A stretch of DNA of 64,000 nt from CAWUFC02 sp963921335. GTDB taxonomy: Bacteria > Pseudomonadota > Gammaproteobacteria > Pseudomonadales > Halieaceae. The notes below the pieces were generated by a model, which saw nothing but the letters and a program-made list of their open reading frames with translations, ran no database searches and was not told the origin of the DNA. How positions within the stretch are numbered: the stretch's first letter is position 1; each line of letters starts with the position of its first letter. Where the stretch lies: positions 1,736,001-1,800,000 of the forward strand of contig CAWUFC020000001.1 in the NCBI GenBank assembly GCA_963921335.3, given 5' to 3'. A program made the position numbers and the translations under genes. Shown here one piece after another: positions 37,878 through 46,422 of this stretch.

Positions 37878-38548
37878 GACTGGGAGGGGAGGGCGCCTAT
37901 GAACGGAAGCCAGGGTGGAATCTGGGCCCAGTTGGTAGCCTTCAGTTCATCCACTGAAATAACGTGTAACTCAGGGTCGCGGTCGTGCGGGGCATTCAGG
38001 GTCACCAGGTAATCGCTGGGGTTGCTGCCTTCCTGCGATCCGGGAATGCTGACCTCCCACTGGTTTGTGCGTACCGTGATGACGGCATCACCCGGTAATA
38101 CCGACACTTTGGCGATGTACTGAGATTTGCCCAGTGCTTTGAGACTGTGGGCCTTGCTGCTGACCAGTTTGCTGCTGCGACGCACCTCAACATTAAAAAT
38201 AATGTCTGTTTCGCGGCGCAGGGTGGGAATCGCGTCGTCCTCCAGTCGCTGGGACATGTGTTCGAGGGCGGAAATACCTTCTGTGCCTGTAAGGGCAACT
38301 TTTTCAAACTCATAAGCCACGCCGGTCTGCTCGACATCGCCAATCTCCTGTTCAGTTTCTGCTGCGGCAGATGCGGCCCGGGCCTCCTCTTCAGCATAGT
38401 AGCTGCGCAGAATCGTTTTCAGCCGCTCCACTTCTTGGGCCTCACGGTCCTGCAGGCCAGACTGGGCTGCAGCAGTAGCACTGACCATAATTAGCATGGA
38501 CATGCCGAGTAGCTGGCAAAACTGGCGAATGCTTGTACTGAGTATCAT
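37874..38548 (-). CDS. Secreted protein of unknown function, cotranscribed with mnmC
   Basis: A 224-residue protein with a signal peptide (MILSTSIRQFCQLLGMSM then an Ala-rich end, cleavage near SATAAAQS), a charged helix with heptad-like pattern (REAQEVERLKTILRSYYAEEEARAA) and a beta-rich C-terminal part. I do not recognise a family. ATG at 38548 begins the signal peptide; longer starts at 38557/38560 (ATGATG) are possible. The 4-base overlap with mnmC suggests translational coupling, though a secreted protein and a tRNA modifier have no obvious shared job. Confidence 0.65.
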   Translation of the reverse strand: MILSTSIRQFCQLLGMSMLIMVSATAAAQSGLQDREAQEVERLKTILRSYYAEEEARAASAAAETEQEIGDVEQTGVAYEFEKVALTGTEGISALEHMSQRLEDDAIPTLRRETDIIFNVEVRRSSKLVSSKAHSLKALGKSQYIAKVSVLPGDAVITVRTNQWEVSIPGSQEGSNPSDYLVTLNAPHDRDPELHVISVDELKATNWAQIPPWLPFIGALPSQS

Positions 38549-38631
38549 GCTATCCATCATAGCAGAGCAGGTGCGTCTCAAGTAAAGCGCTATGCTGGTC
38601 TTTGCCAGGGTGAATGGTTAGACTTGCCGCC

Positions 38632-39117
38632 ATGAACGACACCACACAACACGAATTTACCAACGAAAAGTTCCTGACTATCGCCTGTAATGTGCTTAAC
38701 CGGGCATTTTTGGAGTCGGCTCGCACGGATGCCAAGAACATCTTCAAGACCATGCAGGAGGGCAAACGAGTTGCCCTGATCAAGCTGCAGATGGAAGACG
38801 AGTCTGAACTCCGGGTGGACGCCAGCCTCAACAGCAGCGAGTTTAACGGCCGTATCAACTTCGGGGCTTTTCGAGCCAATTTGCAGGCCTTGCTGGGCAC
38901 TGCTTCCGCCCAGCTGGAAAACGAACGTAACATCGTCACCTTTACCGAGCAAAATACCGGCGCCACCCTGTTTGGCGTGCCGGGCATTACCCAGGAAGAA
39001 GGGGAGTTGAACGCGCTGCTGATGGCCGCTGATTTCTCTCAGCCGGGTACGGTTCACCTGCAGCTGCAGTATATGGAGCCCGGGCAGTTTCTCGAAAAGA
39101 ACGCTGAACCCGCCTGA
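38632..39117 (+). CDS. Uncharacterised protein, 161 residues
   Basis: A cytoplasmic-looking protein with no signal peptide or membrane segment, mixed alpha/beta, starting MNDTTQHEFTNEKFLTIACN. It ends within a bidirectional terminator shared with the convergent MaoC gene. I do not recognise a family. The intact frame, typical codon use and tight fit between neighbours support it as a real gene. An in-frame upstream start at 38614 is possible. Confidence 0.65.
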   Translation: MNDTTQHEFTNEKFLTIACNVLNRAFLESARTDAKNIFKTMQEGKRVALIKLQMEDESELRVDASLNSSEFNGRINFGAFRANLQALLGTASAQLENERNIVTFTEQNTGATLFGVPGITQEEGELNALLMAADFSQPGTVHLQLQYMEPGQFLEKNAEPA

Positions 39118-39129
39118 ATCAGGCGGGTT
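39107..39129. terminator. Bidirectional terminator embedding both stop codons
   Basis: Arms AACCCGCCT (39107-39115) and AGGCGGGTT (39121-39129) form a 9-bp stem around a 5-base loop. The TGA of the plus-strand gene (39115-39117) and the TGA of the minus-strand MaoC gene (39119-39121) both fall at the loop, so the last codons of both genes form the stem. Confidence 0.75.
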
Positions 39130-39592
39130 TGAATGCAGGCACCTGCGGCCGTGGCAGTTCCAATTTTTCCTTTGGTGCCATCACTTCGGCCGTGCCACTG
39201 GCGACTACTTTGCCGTCCTGGTTGATGGCCTTGCAGTCCAGAGTCACAAAACCGCGATCTTCCCGTTTCTCGGTGACTTCCAGTTCAACGGTGATGCGAT
39301 CCCCGATCAGCACGGGCAATTTGAAGCGCAGGGACTGACCCAGGTAGATAGTGCCCGGCCCCGGCAGCTCCATCGCCAGTGCGGCGGAAACAAAAGCGCC
39401 GGTCAGCATGCCGTGGGCAATGGGTTGTTTAAATTGGGTGGTCGCTGCGAACTCGGCATCAAGGTGAACCGGATTGACATCCCCCGATACCGCGGCAAAC
39501 ATTTGAATGTCCTGCTCTTCAATCGTTTTACTGTAGCTGGCGGTTTGCCCAATTTCGATTTCATCGAAGGTGTAGTTACTCAAAGTACTCAT
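39119..39592 (-). CDS. MaoC-family (R)-specific enoyl-CoA hydratase
   Basis: A 157-residue hotdog-fold hydratase of the MaoC/PhaJ type, adding water to enoyl-CoA. The catalytic segment GDVNPVHLDAEFA supplies the Asp and His pair of R-hydratases, followed by QPIAHGMLTGAFVSAAL. It may feed polyhydroxyalkanoate or side-chain beta-oxidation. Its ATG (complement of 39590-39592) overlaps the hrpA ATG by two bases on the opposite strand, so no intergenic DNA exists between the divergent genes. Confidence 0.9.
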   Translation of the reverse strand: MSTLSNYTFDEIEIGQTASYSKTIEEQDIQMFAAVSGDVNPVHLDAEFAATTQFKQPIAHGMLTGAFVSAALAMELPGPGTIYLGQSLRFKLPVLIGDRITVELEVTEKREDRGFVTLDCKAINQDGKVVASGTAEVMAPKEKLELPRPQVPAFKPA

Positions 39593-42500
39593 GTTTGATC
39601 CTGTGACTGATTACAATTTTCCGGAACAGCTGCCGGTGGTCGCACGTCGCGAAGAGATCGCGGCGGCAATCCGTGACAACCAGGTGGTCATTGTTGCTGG
39701 CGAGACCGGATCGGGCAAGACCACCCAGCTGGGAAAAATTTGCATGCAGTTGGGTCGGGGCCAGGATGGCATGATTGGGCATACCCAGCCGCGGCGCATA
39801 GCTGCCCGCACGGTCGCGCAACGCATTGCCGAAGAATTGAAGCAGCCGCTGGGCCAGACCGTGGGCTATCAGGTGCGTTTTACGGACACTTCTTCGAACG
39901 ACACCCGCATCAAGCTGATGACTGACGGTATTTTGTTGGCCGAGATTCAGCGTGATCGACTGTTGCGCAAGTACGATACGCTGATACTGGATGAGGCTCA
40001 CGAGAGAAGTCTGAATATCGATTTCCTGCTCGGCTACCTGAGCCAGCTATTACCCAAGCGCCCGGATCTGAAGTTGGTCATCACCTCGGCCACCATTGAT
40101 GTAGAAAGCTTTGCCAGTCACTTTGGCGGCGCGCCGATCATAGAGGTATCCGGTCGCACCTACCCGGTGCGAGTGGAATATTTGGATGAGGCTGAGGACA
40201 TTCCCGATTTGAATGCGCGCATTGGGGGGTGTATCCAGGACATTCAGCAGCGGCGCCATGGCGATCCCGGTGATGTGCTGGTCTTTCTCAGTGGCGAGCG
40301 TGAGATCAGGGAGTTAGCCCTGCACCTGCGTCGTATGCAACTACCCGATCTGGACATTCTGCCGCTTTATGCCCGTTTGTCTGCAGCAGAACAGGCAAAA
40401 GTGTTTCAGGGTGGCCGCAAGCGCGGCATTCGGGCCGTACTGGCCACCAACGTGGCTGAAACGTCCCTTTCCGTGCCCGGTATTCGCTACGTCATCGATC
40501 CCGGTTATGCGCGAATCAGCCGCTACAGCCCTCGCAGCAAGATGCAGCGCTTGCCGGTGGAATCAATTTCCCAGGCCAGCGCCGACCAGCGCAAGGGGCG
40601 GTGTGGCCGTGTGTCTGAGGGTGTGTGTCTGCGGCTGTACAGCGAAAGCGACTTCCTGGCGCGGGATGAATTTACCGAACCGGAAATCAGGCGTACCAAC
40701 CTGGCTGCAGTTATTCTGCAAATGCTGCGCCTGCAGCTTGGCGATATCGCTCGCTTTCCTTTTATAGATCCGCCGGATTCTCGCCAGGTACGTGACGGGC
40801 TGGCACTGCTGGCTGAACTGGGTGCAGTGGATGAGCGGGGGCAACTCAGCAAACTGGGTCGTCGCATGGCGGACTTTCCGGTTGATCCGCGTTTCGGGCG
40901 AATGTTGCTGGCCGCCGCTGACGGCGAATGTCTGCGTGAGCTGCTGATCATTGTCAGTGCGCTAAGCGTGCAGGACCCCCGTGAACGGCCCACCGAGAAA
41001 CAGCAGGCAGCCGATGAAAAACACCGGCGTTTTCAGGACCAGCGCAGCGACTTTATGGGCTGGCTGTCGCTGTGGGACTACTGCGAAGAACAGCGCCAGG
41101 CGCTGAGCAAGAACCAGTGGCGGAGGCGCTGCCAGAAGGAGTTTTTGTCCTATACCCGTTTGCTGGAGTGGCGGGATATCCACTACCAGCTAACCCTGGC
41201 CTGCAAGCAGCAGGGGTTAAAGTCGAATACAGAAGCGGCAACTTACGAGGCTGTGCACAAGGCGCTGATGTCAGGATTGCTGGGTAATCTGGCGCGCCAG
41301 CACGAGGGGTCTGTTTATGTGGGAGCGCGTAACCGTCAGCTGAAGATATTCCCGGGCTCAAGCCAGTTCAAAAAACGGCCGCGCTGGCTGATGGCGGCTG
41401 AGATCGTTGAAACCAGCCAGGTCTATGCTCGTTGTGTGGCCGCCGTTGAGCCCGAGTGGGCGTTGCCGATTAATCAGGAGCTGCTCAAGCATCACTACTT
41501 CGAGCCGCGCTGGCAGGGACGTACCGGGCGCGTCATGGCCTGGGAGAAAATAAGCCTGTATGGCCTGCCGCTGGTAGAAAAGCAGCGTGTTCACTACGGG
41601 CCAATTGCGCCCGCAGAGGCCAGGGAGATATTGGTTCGCGAGGGTCTGGTGGTGGGTCGCTTGCGACAGCCGCCAGCTTTCCTGCGTCACAACCGCAAGC
41701 TAATCGAAGAGCTGGAAGCGCTGGAGTCCAAGCTGAGGCGCCGGGATATTGTGGTGGATGAGCAAGCGCAGGTGGATTTCTACCTGGAGCGCCTGCCTGA
41801 CAACATCACCACTATCAATCGTCTCAAGGCCTGGCTCAAGCGCGAAAAAGCCGGGTCCGATCTGCTGAAGATGACTCGGCAGCAGTTGTCTCTGCGCCAG
41901 ACCGACGAAGCGCTGGGTGAGCAGTTTCCGGACCAGCTGCATTGGCAGGATTACAGTTTGCAGTTGAGCTACCACTTCGAACCCGGCCATGAGCGTGATG
42001 GTGTTAGCGTGACCATTCCCATGGGACTGATGAATCGCGTGCCACGCTATCGTTTTGAATGGCTGATACCCGGGCTGCTGCGCGAGAAATGTATTGCCCT
42101 GTTCAAGCTCCTGCCCAAGGCGCAGCGCAAGCAGCTGGTACCTGTACCTGATTATGTGGATCGGGTGCTGAGCCATATGCAGGTCGAAGACCGCCCTCTG
42201 ACCCAGGTGCTCACGGAGAAGCTGAAAGAGCTGGCCGGGGTGCGCCTGCAGGCGAGTGACTGGCGCGAGGAAGAACTCGACGACTATTACCGCATGCGTA
42301 TCGAAGTGGTGGATGCAGAGGGCAAGTTGCTTTTTATGGGTCGCGATCTGGCGATCCTGATTGCTCAATGCCAGGCTTTGCCGCGACAGCGTCAGGACGA
42401 AAGCCCGGGCGAGTCCATTGAAAAGAAGGGCCTCAAGCGCTGGCCTGATCAGAATGTCGCCCCGGTGTTGCGCATGCGCCAGGCCGGCATCGATATTGAG

Positions 42501-43310
42501 GCATATCCCGCGCTGGTGGACGAGGGCGACACCGTCGCGCTCAAGTTAATGGATTATGCAGAGCAAGCGCGCATTGCCCATCGTCGCGGGCTGGTGACTC
42601 TGGCGCGACACCAATGTAAGGAGCAGGTACGTTATATCCGCAAGCAAATGCTGCGTGGCAACCAGGCCAGTTTGCTGGTGGCTGGCGCTGGCTTGGAGCG
42701 AGATTGGTTGTTGGCGCAGCTGGTGGATGGTGTGTTGAACCAGGCCTTGTTTGCCGGGGGCGAGGATCCGCGCACTGAGGCTGAATACAAAGCCTGTATT
42801 GATAAAGGTCGGGCAGAACTGGTGCCAGTGGCAACTGACTATACGCGTCTTCTCGAGCAGAGTCTGGAGACCCTCGCGCAAGTCAGAAAGCTCTGTGGCG
42901 AACACCGTCAGGGTCCCGGGGTGGCAGCCGTGAAAGATATAGAACAACAGACAGCGCAGTTGATGTGCGAAGGTTTTATGCGAGACACGGAGCGGCGCTG
43001 GTTCGAGCAGTATCCCCGTTACTTTAAGGTCATGCTAAATCGCCTGCAGCGGCTTAGTGGTCAGCATCAGAAAGACCAGCAGTATCGACAGATGCTCGAA
43101 GCTCTTGAGAAACCCTTGCATGAGCTTCTCGCCGACAGGGATGACGCTTTGCTGTCGGTGCCTCCCTTGAGCCATTACCGCTGGATGCTGGAGGAATTTC
43201 GGGTCTCCCTGTTTGCCCAATCCCTGGGCACTGCTATGCCGGTGTCGGAGAAACGCCTGCAAGAACAATGGCAGAAAGTCAGTGAATACCTGATTGCGCA
43301 CCCTGGTTAA
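39591..43310 (+). CDS. hrpA: ATP-dependent RNA helicase HrpA
   Basis: A 1239-residue DEAH-box helicase. Walker A GETGSGKTT (about residues 36-44), DEAH in LDEAHERSLNIDFL, SAT motif TSATID and motif VI QRKGRCGRV define the helicase core; HA2, OB-fold and the long HrpA-specific C-terminal domain follow. E. coli HrpA (1300 residues) is needed for fimbrial mRNA processing and rescues collided ribosomes. The N terminus is about 60 residues shorter than in E. coli; an in-frame TAG at 39573-39575 limits extension, so 39591 is the best start. Confidence 0.95.
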   Translation: MFDPVTDYNFPEQLPVVARREEIAAAIRDNQVVIVAGETGSGKTTQLGKICMQLGRGQDGMIGHTQPRRIAARTVAQRIAEELKQPLGQTVGYQVRFTDTSSNDTRIKLMTDGILLAEIQRDRLLRKYDTLILDEAHERSLNIDFLLGYLSQLLPKRPDLKLVITSATIDVESFASHFGGAPIIEVSGRTYPVRVEYLDEAEDIPDLNARIGGCIQDIQQRRHGDPGDVLVFLSGEREIRELALHLRRMQLPDLDILPLYARLSAAEQAKVFQGGRKRGIRAVLATNVAETSLSVPGIRYVIDPGYARISRYSPRSKMQRLPVESISQASADQRKGRCGRVSEGVCLRLYSESDFLARDEFTEPEIRRTNLAAVILQMLRLQLGDIARFPFIDPPDSRQVRDGLALLAELGAVDERGQLSKLGRRMADFPVDPRFGRMLLAAADGECLRELLIIVSALSVQDPRERPTEKQQAADEKHRRFQDQRSDFMGWLSLWDYCEEQRQALSKNQWRRRCQKEFLSYTRLLEWRDIHYQLTLACKQQGLKSNTEAATYEAVHKALMSGLLGNLARQHEGSVYVGARNRQLKIFPGSSQFKKRPRWLMAAEIVETSQVYARCVAAVEPEWALPINQELLKHHYFEPRWQGRTGRVMAWEKISLYGLPLVEKQRVHYGPIAPAEAREILVREGLVVGRLRQPPAFLRHNRKLIEELEALESKLRRRDIVVDEQAQVDFYLERLPDNITTINRLKAWLKREKAGSDLLKMTRQQLSLRQTDEALGEQFPDQLHWQDYSLQLSYHFEPGHERDGVSVTIPMGLMNRVPRYRFEWLIPGLLREKCIALFKLLPKAQRKQLVPVPDYVDRVLSHMQVEDRPLTQVLTEKLKELAGVRLQASDWREEELDDYYRMRIEVVDAEGKLLFMGRDLAILIAQCQALPRQRQDESPGESIEKKGLKRWPDQNVAPVLRMRQAGIDIEAYPALVDEGDTVALKLMDYAEQARIAHRRGLVTLARHQCKEQVRYIRKQMLRGNQASLLVAGAGLERDWLLAQLVDGVLNQALFAGGEDPRTEAEYKACIDKGRAELVPVATDYTRLLEQSLETLAQVRKLCGEHRQGPGVAAVKDIEQQTAQLMCEGFMRDTERRWFEQYPRYFKVMLNRLQRLSGQHQKDQQYRQMLEALEKPLHELLADRDDALLSVPPLSHYRWMLEEFRVSLFAQSLGTAMPVSEKRLQEQWQKVSEYLIAHPG

Positions 43311-43383
43311 GTCGCCGCAGGCCCCGCAAATACTGGAACTGGGAGACAGATTCAGTTTTCTGAAAAATTCTCGCCGCAGTCAT

Positions 43384-43410
43384 GAAACTTGTTGTCTAAA
43401 CTTGTGTCAT
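43384..43410 (+). promoter_or_regulatory. Candidate regulated promoter upstream of the EGKCG peptide gene
   Basis: A direct repeat AAACTTGT occurs at 43385-43392 and 43398-43405, each followed within a few bases by GTC. GAAAC (43384-43388) and GTCAT (43406-43410) are 17 bp apart, resembling an ECF-sigma promoter (GAAC-type -35, GTC-type -10). Operons of this peptide class are controlled by ECF sigma factors in some bacteria. The repeat is seen directly; the promoter call is tentative. Confidence 0.35.
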
Positions 43411-43489
43411 AGGTACCACGATGAGTCATTGCGGTATCTGCTCTTCGCAAATAACCAGTCGTTAGAACTGAACACAACAGGAGTCATAA

Positions 43490-43891
43490 ATGGCCTACAC
43501 GAAGAAACCCTTAGCCGCTGCCCTGGGTGCGGCATTCCTGGCAAGTGCAATTTCACCGGTTGCATCTGCTGAAACCAATCCCTTTTCTGCAAATCAGCTG
43601 AGCGGCGGCTACGACCTCGTGAACTACGGCGGCCACGCCGAAGGTAAGTGCGGCGAAGGCAAATGTGGCGAAGGCAAGTGCGGCGAGTCCAAAGGCGCAG
43701 AAGGTAAGTGCGGCGAAGGTAAATGCGGCGGTGCCAAAGCTCACGGCGAAGGCAAGTGCGGCGAAGGCAAGTGCGGTGAAGGCAAGTGCGGCGAGTCCAA
43801 AGGCGCTGAAGGTAAGTGCGGCGAGGGCAAGTGCGGCGAGTCTAAAGGCGCCGAAGGTAAGTGTGGCGAAGGCAAATGCGGCGGTCAGTAA
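43490..43891 (+). CDS. bufA: Secreted EGKCG-repeat precursor peptide, HvfA/bufferin-like
   Basis: A 133-residue precursor. A signal peptide (residues 1-27, cut after ASPVASA-like SPVASA) is followed by a short leader (ETNPFSANQLSGGYDLVNYGG) and a Cys-rich repeat region. There are 12 EGKCG motifs and no other cysteines. Residues 51-80 are repeated exactly at 87-116. By family knowledge, MNIO (DUF692) enzymes with DUF2063 partners oxidise Cys in such motifs (oxazolone/thioamide in Haemophilus HvfA, thiooxazole in bufferins), making copper-binding groups exported through the Sec route. The adjacent DUF692 and DUF2063 genes support this. A start at ATG 43490 has CAGGAG at 43479-43484. Confidence 0.88.
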   Translation: MAYTKKPLAAALGAAFLASAISPVASAETNPFSANQLSGGYDLVNYGGHAEGKCGEGKCGEGKCGESKGAEGKCGEGKCGGAKAHGEGKCGEGKCGEGKCGESKGAEGKCGEGKCGESKGAEGKCGEGKCGGQ

Positions 43892-43908
43892 GCAGGAACC
43901 GCTAGATT

Positions 43909-44760
43909 ATGTCTGAAGGAAAAAACGGCTTCGCGGGAGCGGGGCTGGGATTGCGGCGGGCCCTCATGGGCCCGCTTGCGTCTATGCCTGCAGAGGGTGT
44001 CGACTTCATGGAGGTTGCGCCTGAGAACTGGATTGGAGTGGGTGGCCGCTTTGGGCGCCAATTCAGGGAGCTGGCTGAGCGTCACCCCATTGCGCTTCAC
44101 GGGCTGTCACTCAATATCGGCGGCACTGCGCCCATCGATCGAGATCTCGTTGGCGCTATAGGCGATTTCATGGATGAGTTTGATTGCCCAATCTACAGTG
44201 AACACCTGACCTACTGCGGCGACGAGGGTCATCTCTATGATTTGTTGCCTATTCCATTTACCGAGGAAGCACTAAAGCATGTCGCGTCTCGAGTCCGAGA
44301 GGTGCAGGATATTTTGGGTCGTCGCATCGCGCTGGAGAATGCCTCTTACTATGCCGCGCCACATCAGGCGATGAGCGAGAGTGAGTTTATTCGCGGAGTT
44401 TTGGAGACAGCAGATTGTGATCTGCTACTAGACATTAACAACATCTATGTGAACAGCATTAACCACGATTACGACGCCCTGCAGTTTCTTGATGAGCTGC
44501 CGTTGGAGCGAGCTGTCTACATGCACATCGCCGGGCATTTTGACGAAGCAGATGATCTGAAAGTCGACACCCACGGTTCTGATGTGATCGAGCCGGTATG
44601 GGAGATAATGGTTCAGGCGTACCAGCGCTGTGGGCCCCTGCCGACGCTGCTGGAACGTGACTTTAATATCCCTCCGCTGGCTGAGCTGCTGCAACAAGTA
44701 GAGCGTATCCGCTCCCTCCAGCAGCAGGCGCAGCAATCCACGGTGGCTGACTATGGCTGA
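43909..44760 (+). CDS. bufB: DUF692 multinuclear non-heme iron oxidase (MNIO)
   Basis: A 283-residue TIM-barrel enzyme of the MNIO family (HvfB, BufB, MbnB relatives) that uses two or three irons and O2 to rearrange cysteine residues in a peptide. Likely metal ligands are visible in order: ALHGLS, YSEHLTYC, ALENAS, LLDINNIYVNS, VYMHIAGHF, VDTHGSDV and LLERD. It starts 17 bases after the peptide gene and overlaps the DUF2063 gene by 8 bases. The ENW segment (VAPENWIG) is typical of the subgroup. The product chemistry (oxazolone/thioamide or thiooxazole) cannot be told from sequence alone. Confidence 0.93.
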   Translation: MSEGKNGFAGAGLGLRRALMGPLASMPAEGVDFMEVAPENWIGVGGRFGRQFRELAERHPIALHGLSLNIGGTAPIDRDLVGAIGDFMDEFDCPIYSEHLTYCGDEGHLYDLLPIPFTEEALKHVASRVREVQDILGRRIALENASYYAAPHQAMSESEFIRGVLETADCDLLLDINNIYVNSINHDYDALQFLDELPLERAVYMHIAGHFDEADDLKVDTHGSDVIEPVWEIMVQAYQRCGPLPTLLERDFNIPPLAELLQQVERIRSLQQQAQQSTVADYG

Positions 44761-45511
44761 GCAGTCTTCGCTGGCGCAGGCGCAGCGCGAATTTACGGCC
44801 CACATTCGTGATCCGGCCACGGTGGCAGCACCTTCCGGGATCGAAAGTCGGCGCATGAAGATCTACAACGATCTGATCTACAACAATATTGAAGGCTTTC
44901 TCTCCGGTGGTTTCCCCGTGACCCGAAGCCTTTATCGCGATGAAGACTGGCATCGGCTGGTGCGCAGTTTTGTGCGCGAGCGTCGCTGCGAAACGCCGTA
45001 CTTTCTGGAGATCAGCCAGGAATTTATCGAATACCTCATGCAGGAATACCAGGCCAACCCAGTTGACCCGCCCTTTTTGCTGGAGCTGGTCCACTATGAA
45101 TGGGCTGAGCTGGCTCTTGATGTGGATGTCGAAGAACTGCCCGAGCCCAGTGGTGCCGATCCGGTCGATGGTTGCCCAAGCTTGTCCCCCCTGGCCTGGA
45201 ACCTGGCTTATCAGTACCCCGTGCACTTGATTGGGCCCGGTGTGGAGCCCGATCAGCCACCGGCAGAACCCACATATCTGGTGGTCTATCGAAACCGCGA
45301 TGACGAGGTGGGTTTTCTGGAGTTGAATGCTGCGACGGCACGTTTACTCGAGTTGGTCAGGGAATCAGAAGGGCAGCGCCTGGGCAGTGAACTACTGACC
45401 CAGCTGGCTGACGAGATGAATGCTGAATCCGTCACCCCAGTTCTCTCATTCGGTGCAACTATGCTGCGGCAGCTGGTAGAGCAGTCCATCATCCTGGCCG
45501 AGCCTGCCTAG
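44753..45511 (+). CDS. bufC: DUF2063 partner protein of the MNIO enzyme
   Basis: A 252-residue protein with an N-terminal DUF2063 helical domain (about 5-95: SRRMKIYNDLIYNNIEGFLSGG, RSFVRERRCETPYFLEIS) and a C-terminal peptide-binding-like domain (TYLVVYRNRDDEVGFLELNAATARLLELV). In HvfC/BufC the family binds the precursor and delivers it to the iron enzyme; the older label 'putative DNA-binding domain' is misleading. Its start overlaps bufB, and the operon seems to end here: no DoxX-type membrane gene follows. Confidence 0.92.
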   Translation: MAEQSSLAQAQREFTAHIRDPATVAAPSGIESRRMKIYNDLIYNNIEGFLSGGFPVTRSLYRDEDWHRLVRSFVRERRCETPYFLEISQEFIEYLMQEYQANPVDPPFLLELVHYEWAELALDVDVEELPEPSGADPVDGCPSLSPLAWNLAYQYPVHLIGPGVEPDQPPAEPTYLVVYRNRDDEVGFLELNAATARLLELVRESEGQRLGSELLTQLADEMNAESVTPVLSFGATMLRQLVEQSIILAEPA

Positions 45512-45592
45512 CTGCTTTTGCTGCGGCTTTGAGAACGCTTGCTAGCTTAGTGCCGGCTGGCTAGACTGCTGGCCGATTAACGATAAATCCTT

Positions 45593-46318
45593 ATGAATCT
45601 GACCGCGCGTACATTCGTTCTGTGCCTGGCCCTGCTGGGGATGGGTGGCTGCGCGTCTACCCAGAGTGGTACGGTGCCGGACCCCTACGAGGACGTCAAT
45701 CGGAAAATATTCGCATTCAACGACGCCCTGGATTCAAAGGTGTTGGCGCCGGTAGCTCGCGGTTACGACGCGGTGATGCCAGCGCCGGTGGACCGTGGCA
45801 TTAGCAATTTTTTCGCTAATCTCTATGACTTTAACGGAGCGATTAACGGCATTTTGCAGTGGCGCTGGCGGGGCGTGGCCCAGAATAGTGGACGTTTTTT
45901 GGTCAATTCCACGGTTGGCATGCTGGGTTTTATCGATATTGCTTCTGAAATGGGCATTCCCCCGTATCGCACGGATTTCGGACACACGCTTGCCCGCTGG
46001 GGGGCTGACCCTGGTCCCTACTTGATGATTCCCTTCTTTGGCCCGAGAACACTTCGCAGCGGTGGTGGCTTCGTCGCCGATACCTTTATCTCCGTGCAGG
46101 GCCTCGCCATCGACAGTTGGGCCACGCGCATAGCGCTGTACGGCGTAGAGGTGATAGATTCCCGGGCCGCCGTGCTGGATGCGGAAAGCCTGATTTCCGG
46201 GGATCGTTATATCTTCATTCGTGATATCTATCTGCAGCAGCGGGAAGCCTTCGTCAACGACGGCGTGGTGCAGGACAGCTTCTCGGACTTTGACGAAGAT
46301 TTTGAGTGGGAAGAGTAG
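45593..46318 (+). CDS. mlaA: Outer-membrane lipid asymmetry lipoprotein MlaA (VacJ)
   Basis: A 241-residue lipoprotein: signal peptide with lipobox GMGGC (Cys20), then the MlaA domain (DPYEDVNRKIFAFNDALD at residues 31-48, FFANLYDFNGAINGILQ, FGHTLARWGADPGPYLMIPFFGP). MlaA removes mislocalised phospholipid from the outer leaflet and passes it to MlaC. It precedes the rssB-like gene as in Pseudomonas aeruginosa, where mlaA (vacJ) lies near rssB, rssC and tal. Confidence 0.95.
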   Translation: MNLTARTFVLCLALLGMGGCASTQSGTVPDPYEDVNRKIFAFNDALDSKVLAPVARGYDAVMPAPVDRGISNFFANLYDFNGAINGILQWRWRGVAQNSGRFLVNSTVGMLGFIDIASEMGIPPYRTDFGHTLARWGADPGPYLMIPFFGPRTLRSGGGFVADTFISVQGLAIDSWATRIALYGVEVIDSRAAVLDAESLISGDRYIFIRDIYLQQREAFVNDGVVQDSFSDFDEDFEWEE

Positions 46319-46422
46319 CCTTCTTGAATTTGTGAAATCTTTGGCAGTTCCCAGCCGGTTTCCTTGCAGCACTCTCCTGATGGGAGTAGTGTTCCGCGAC
46401 CATTGGCTCAAAGCGTGGCTCT

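Noticed and set aside
43640..43880. Short repeats in the EGKCG gene considered as a CRISPR-like or tandem repeat array.
   Set aside because: The units are in frame, all code the same motif and lack spacer diversity.
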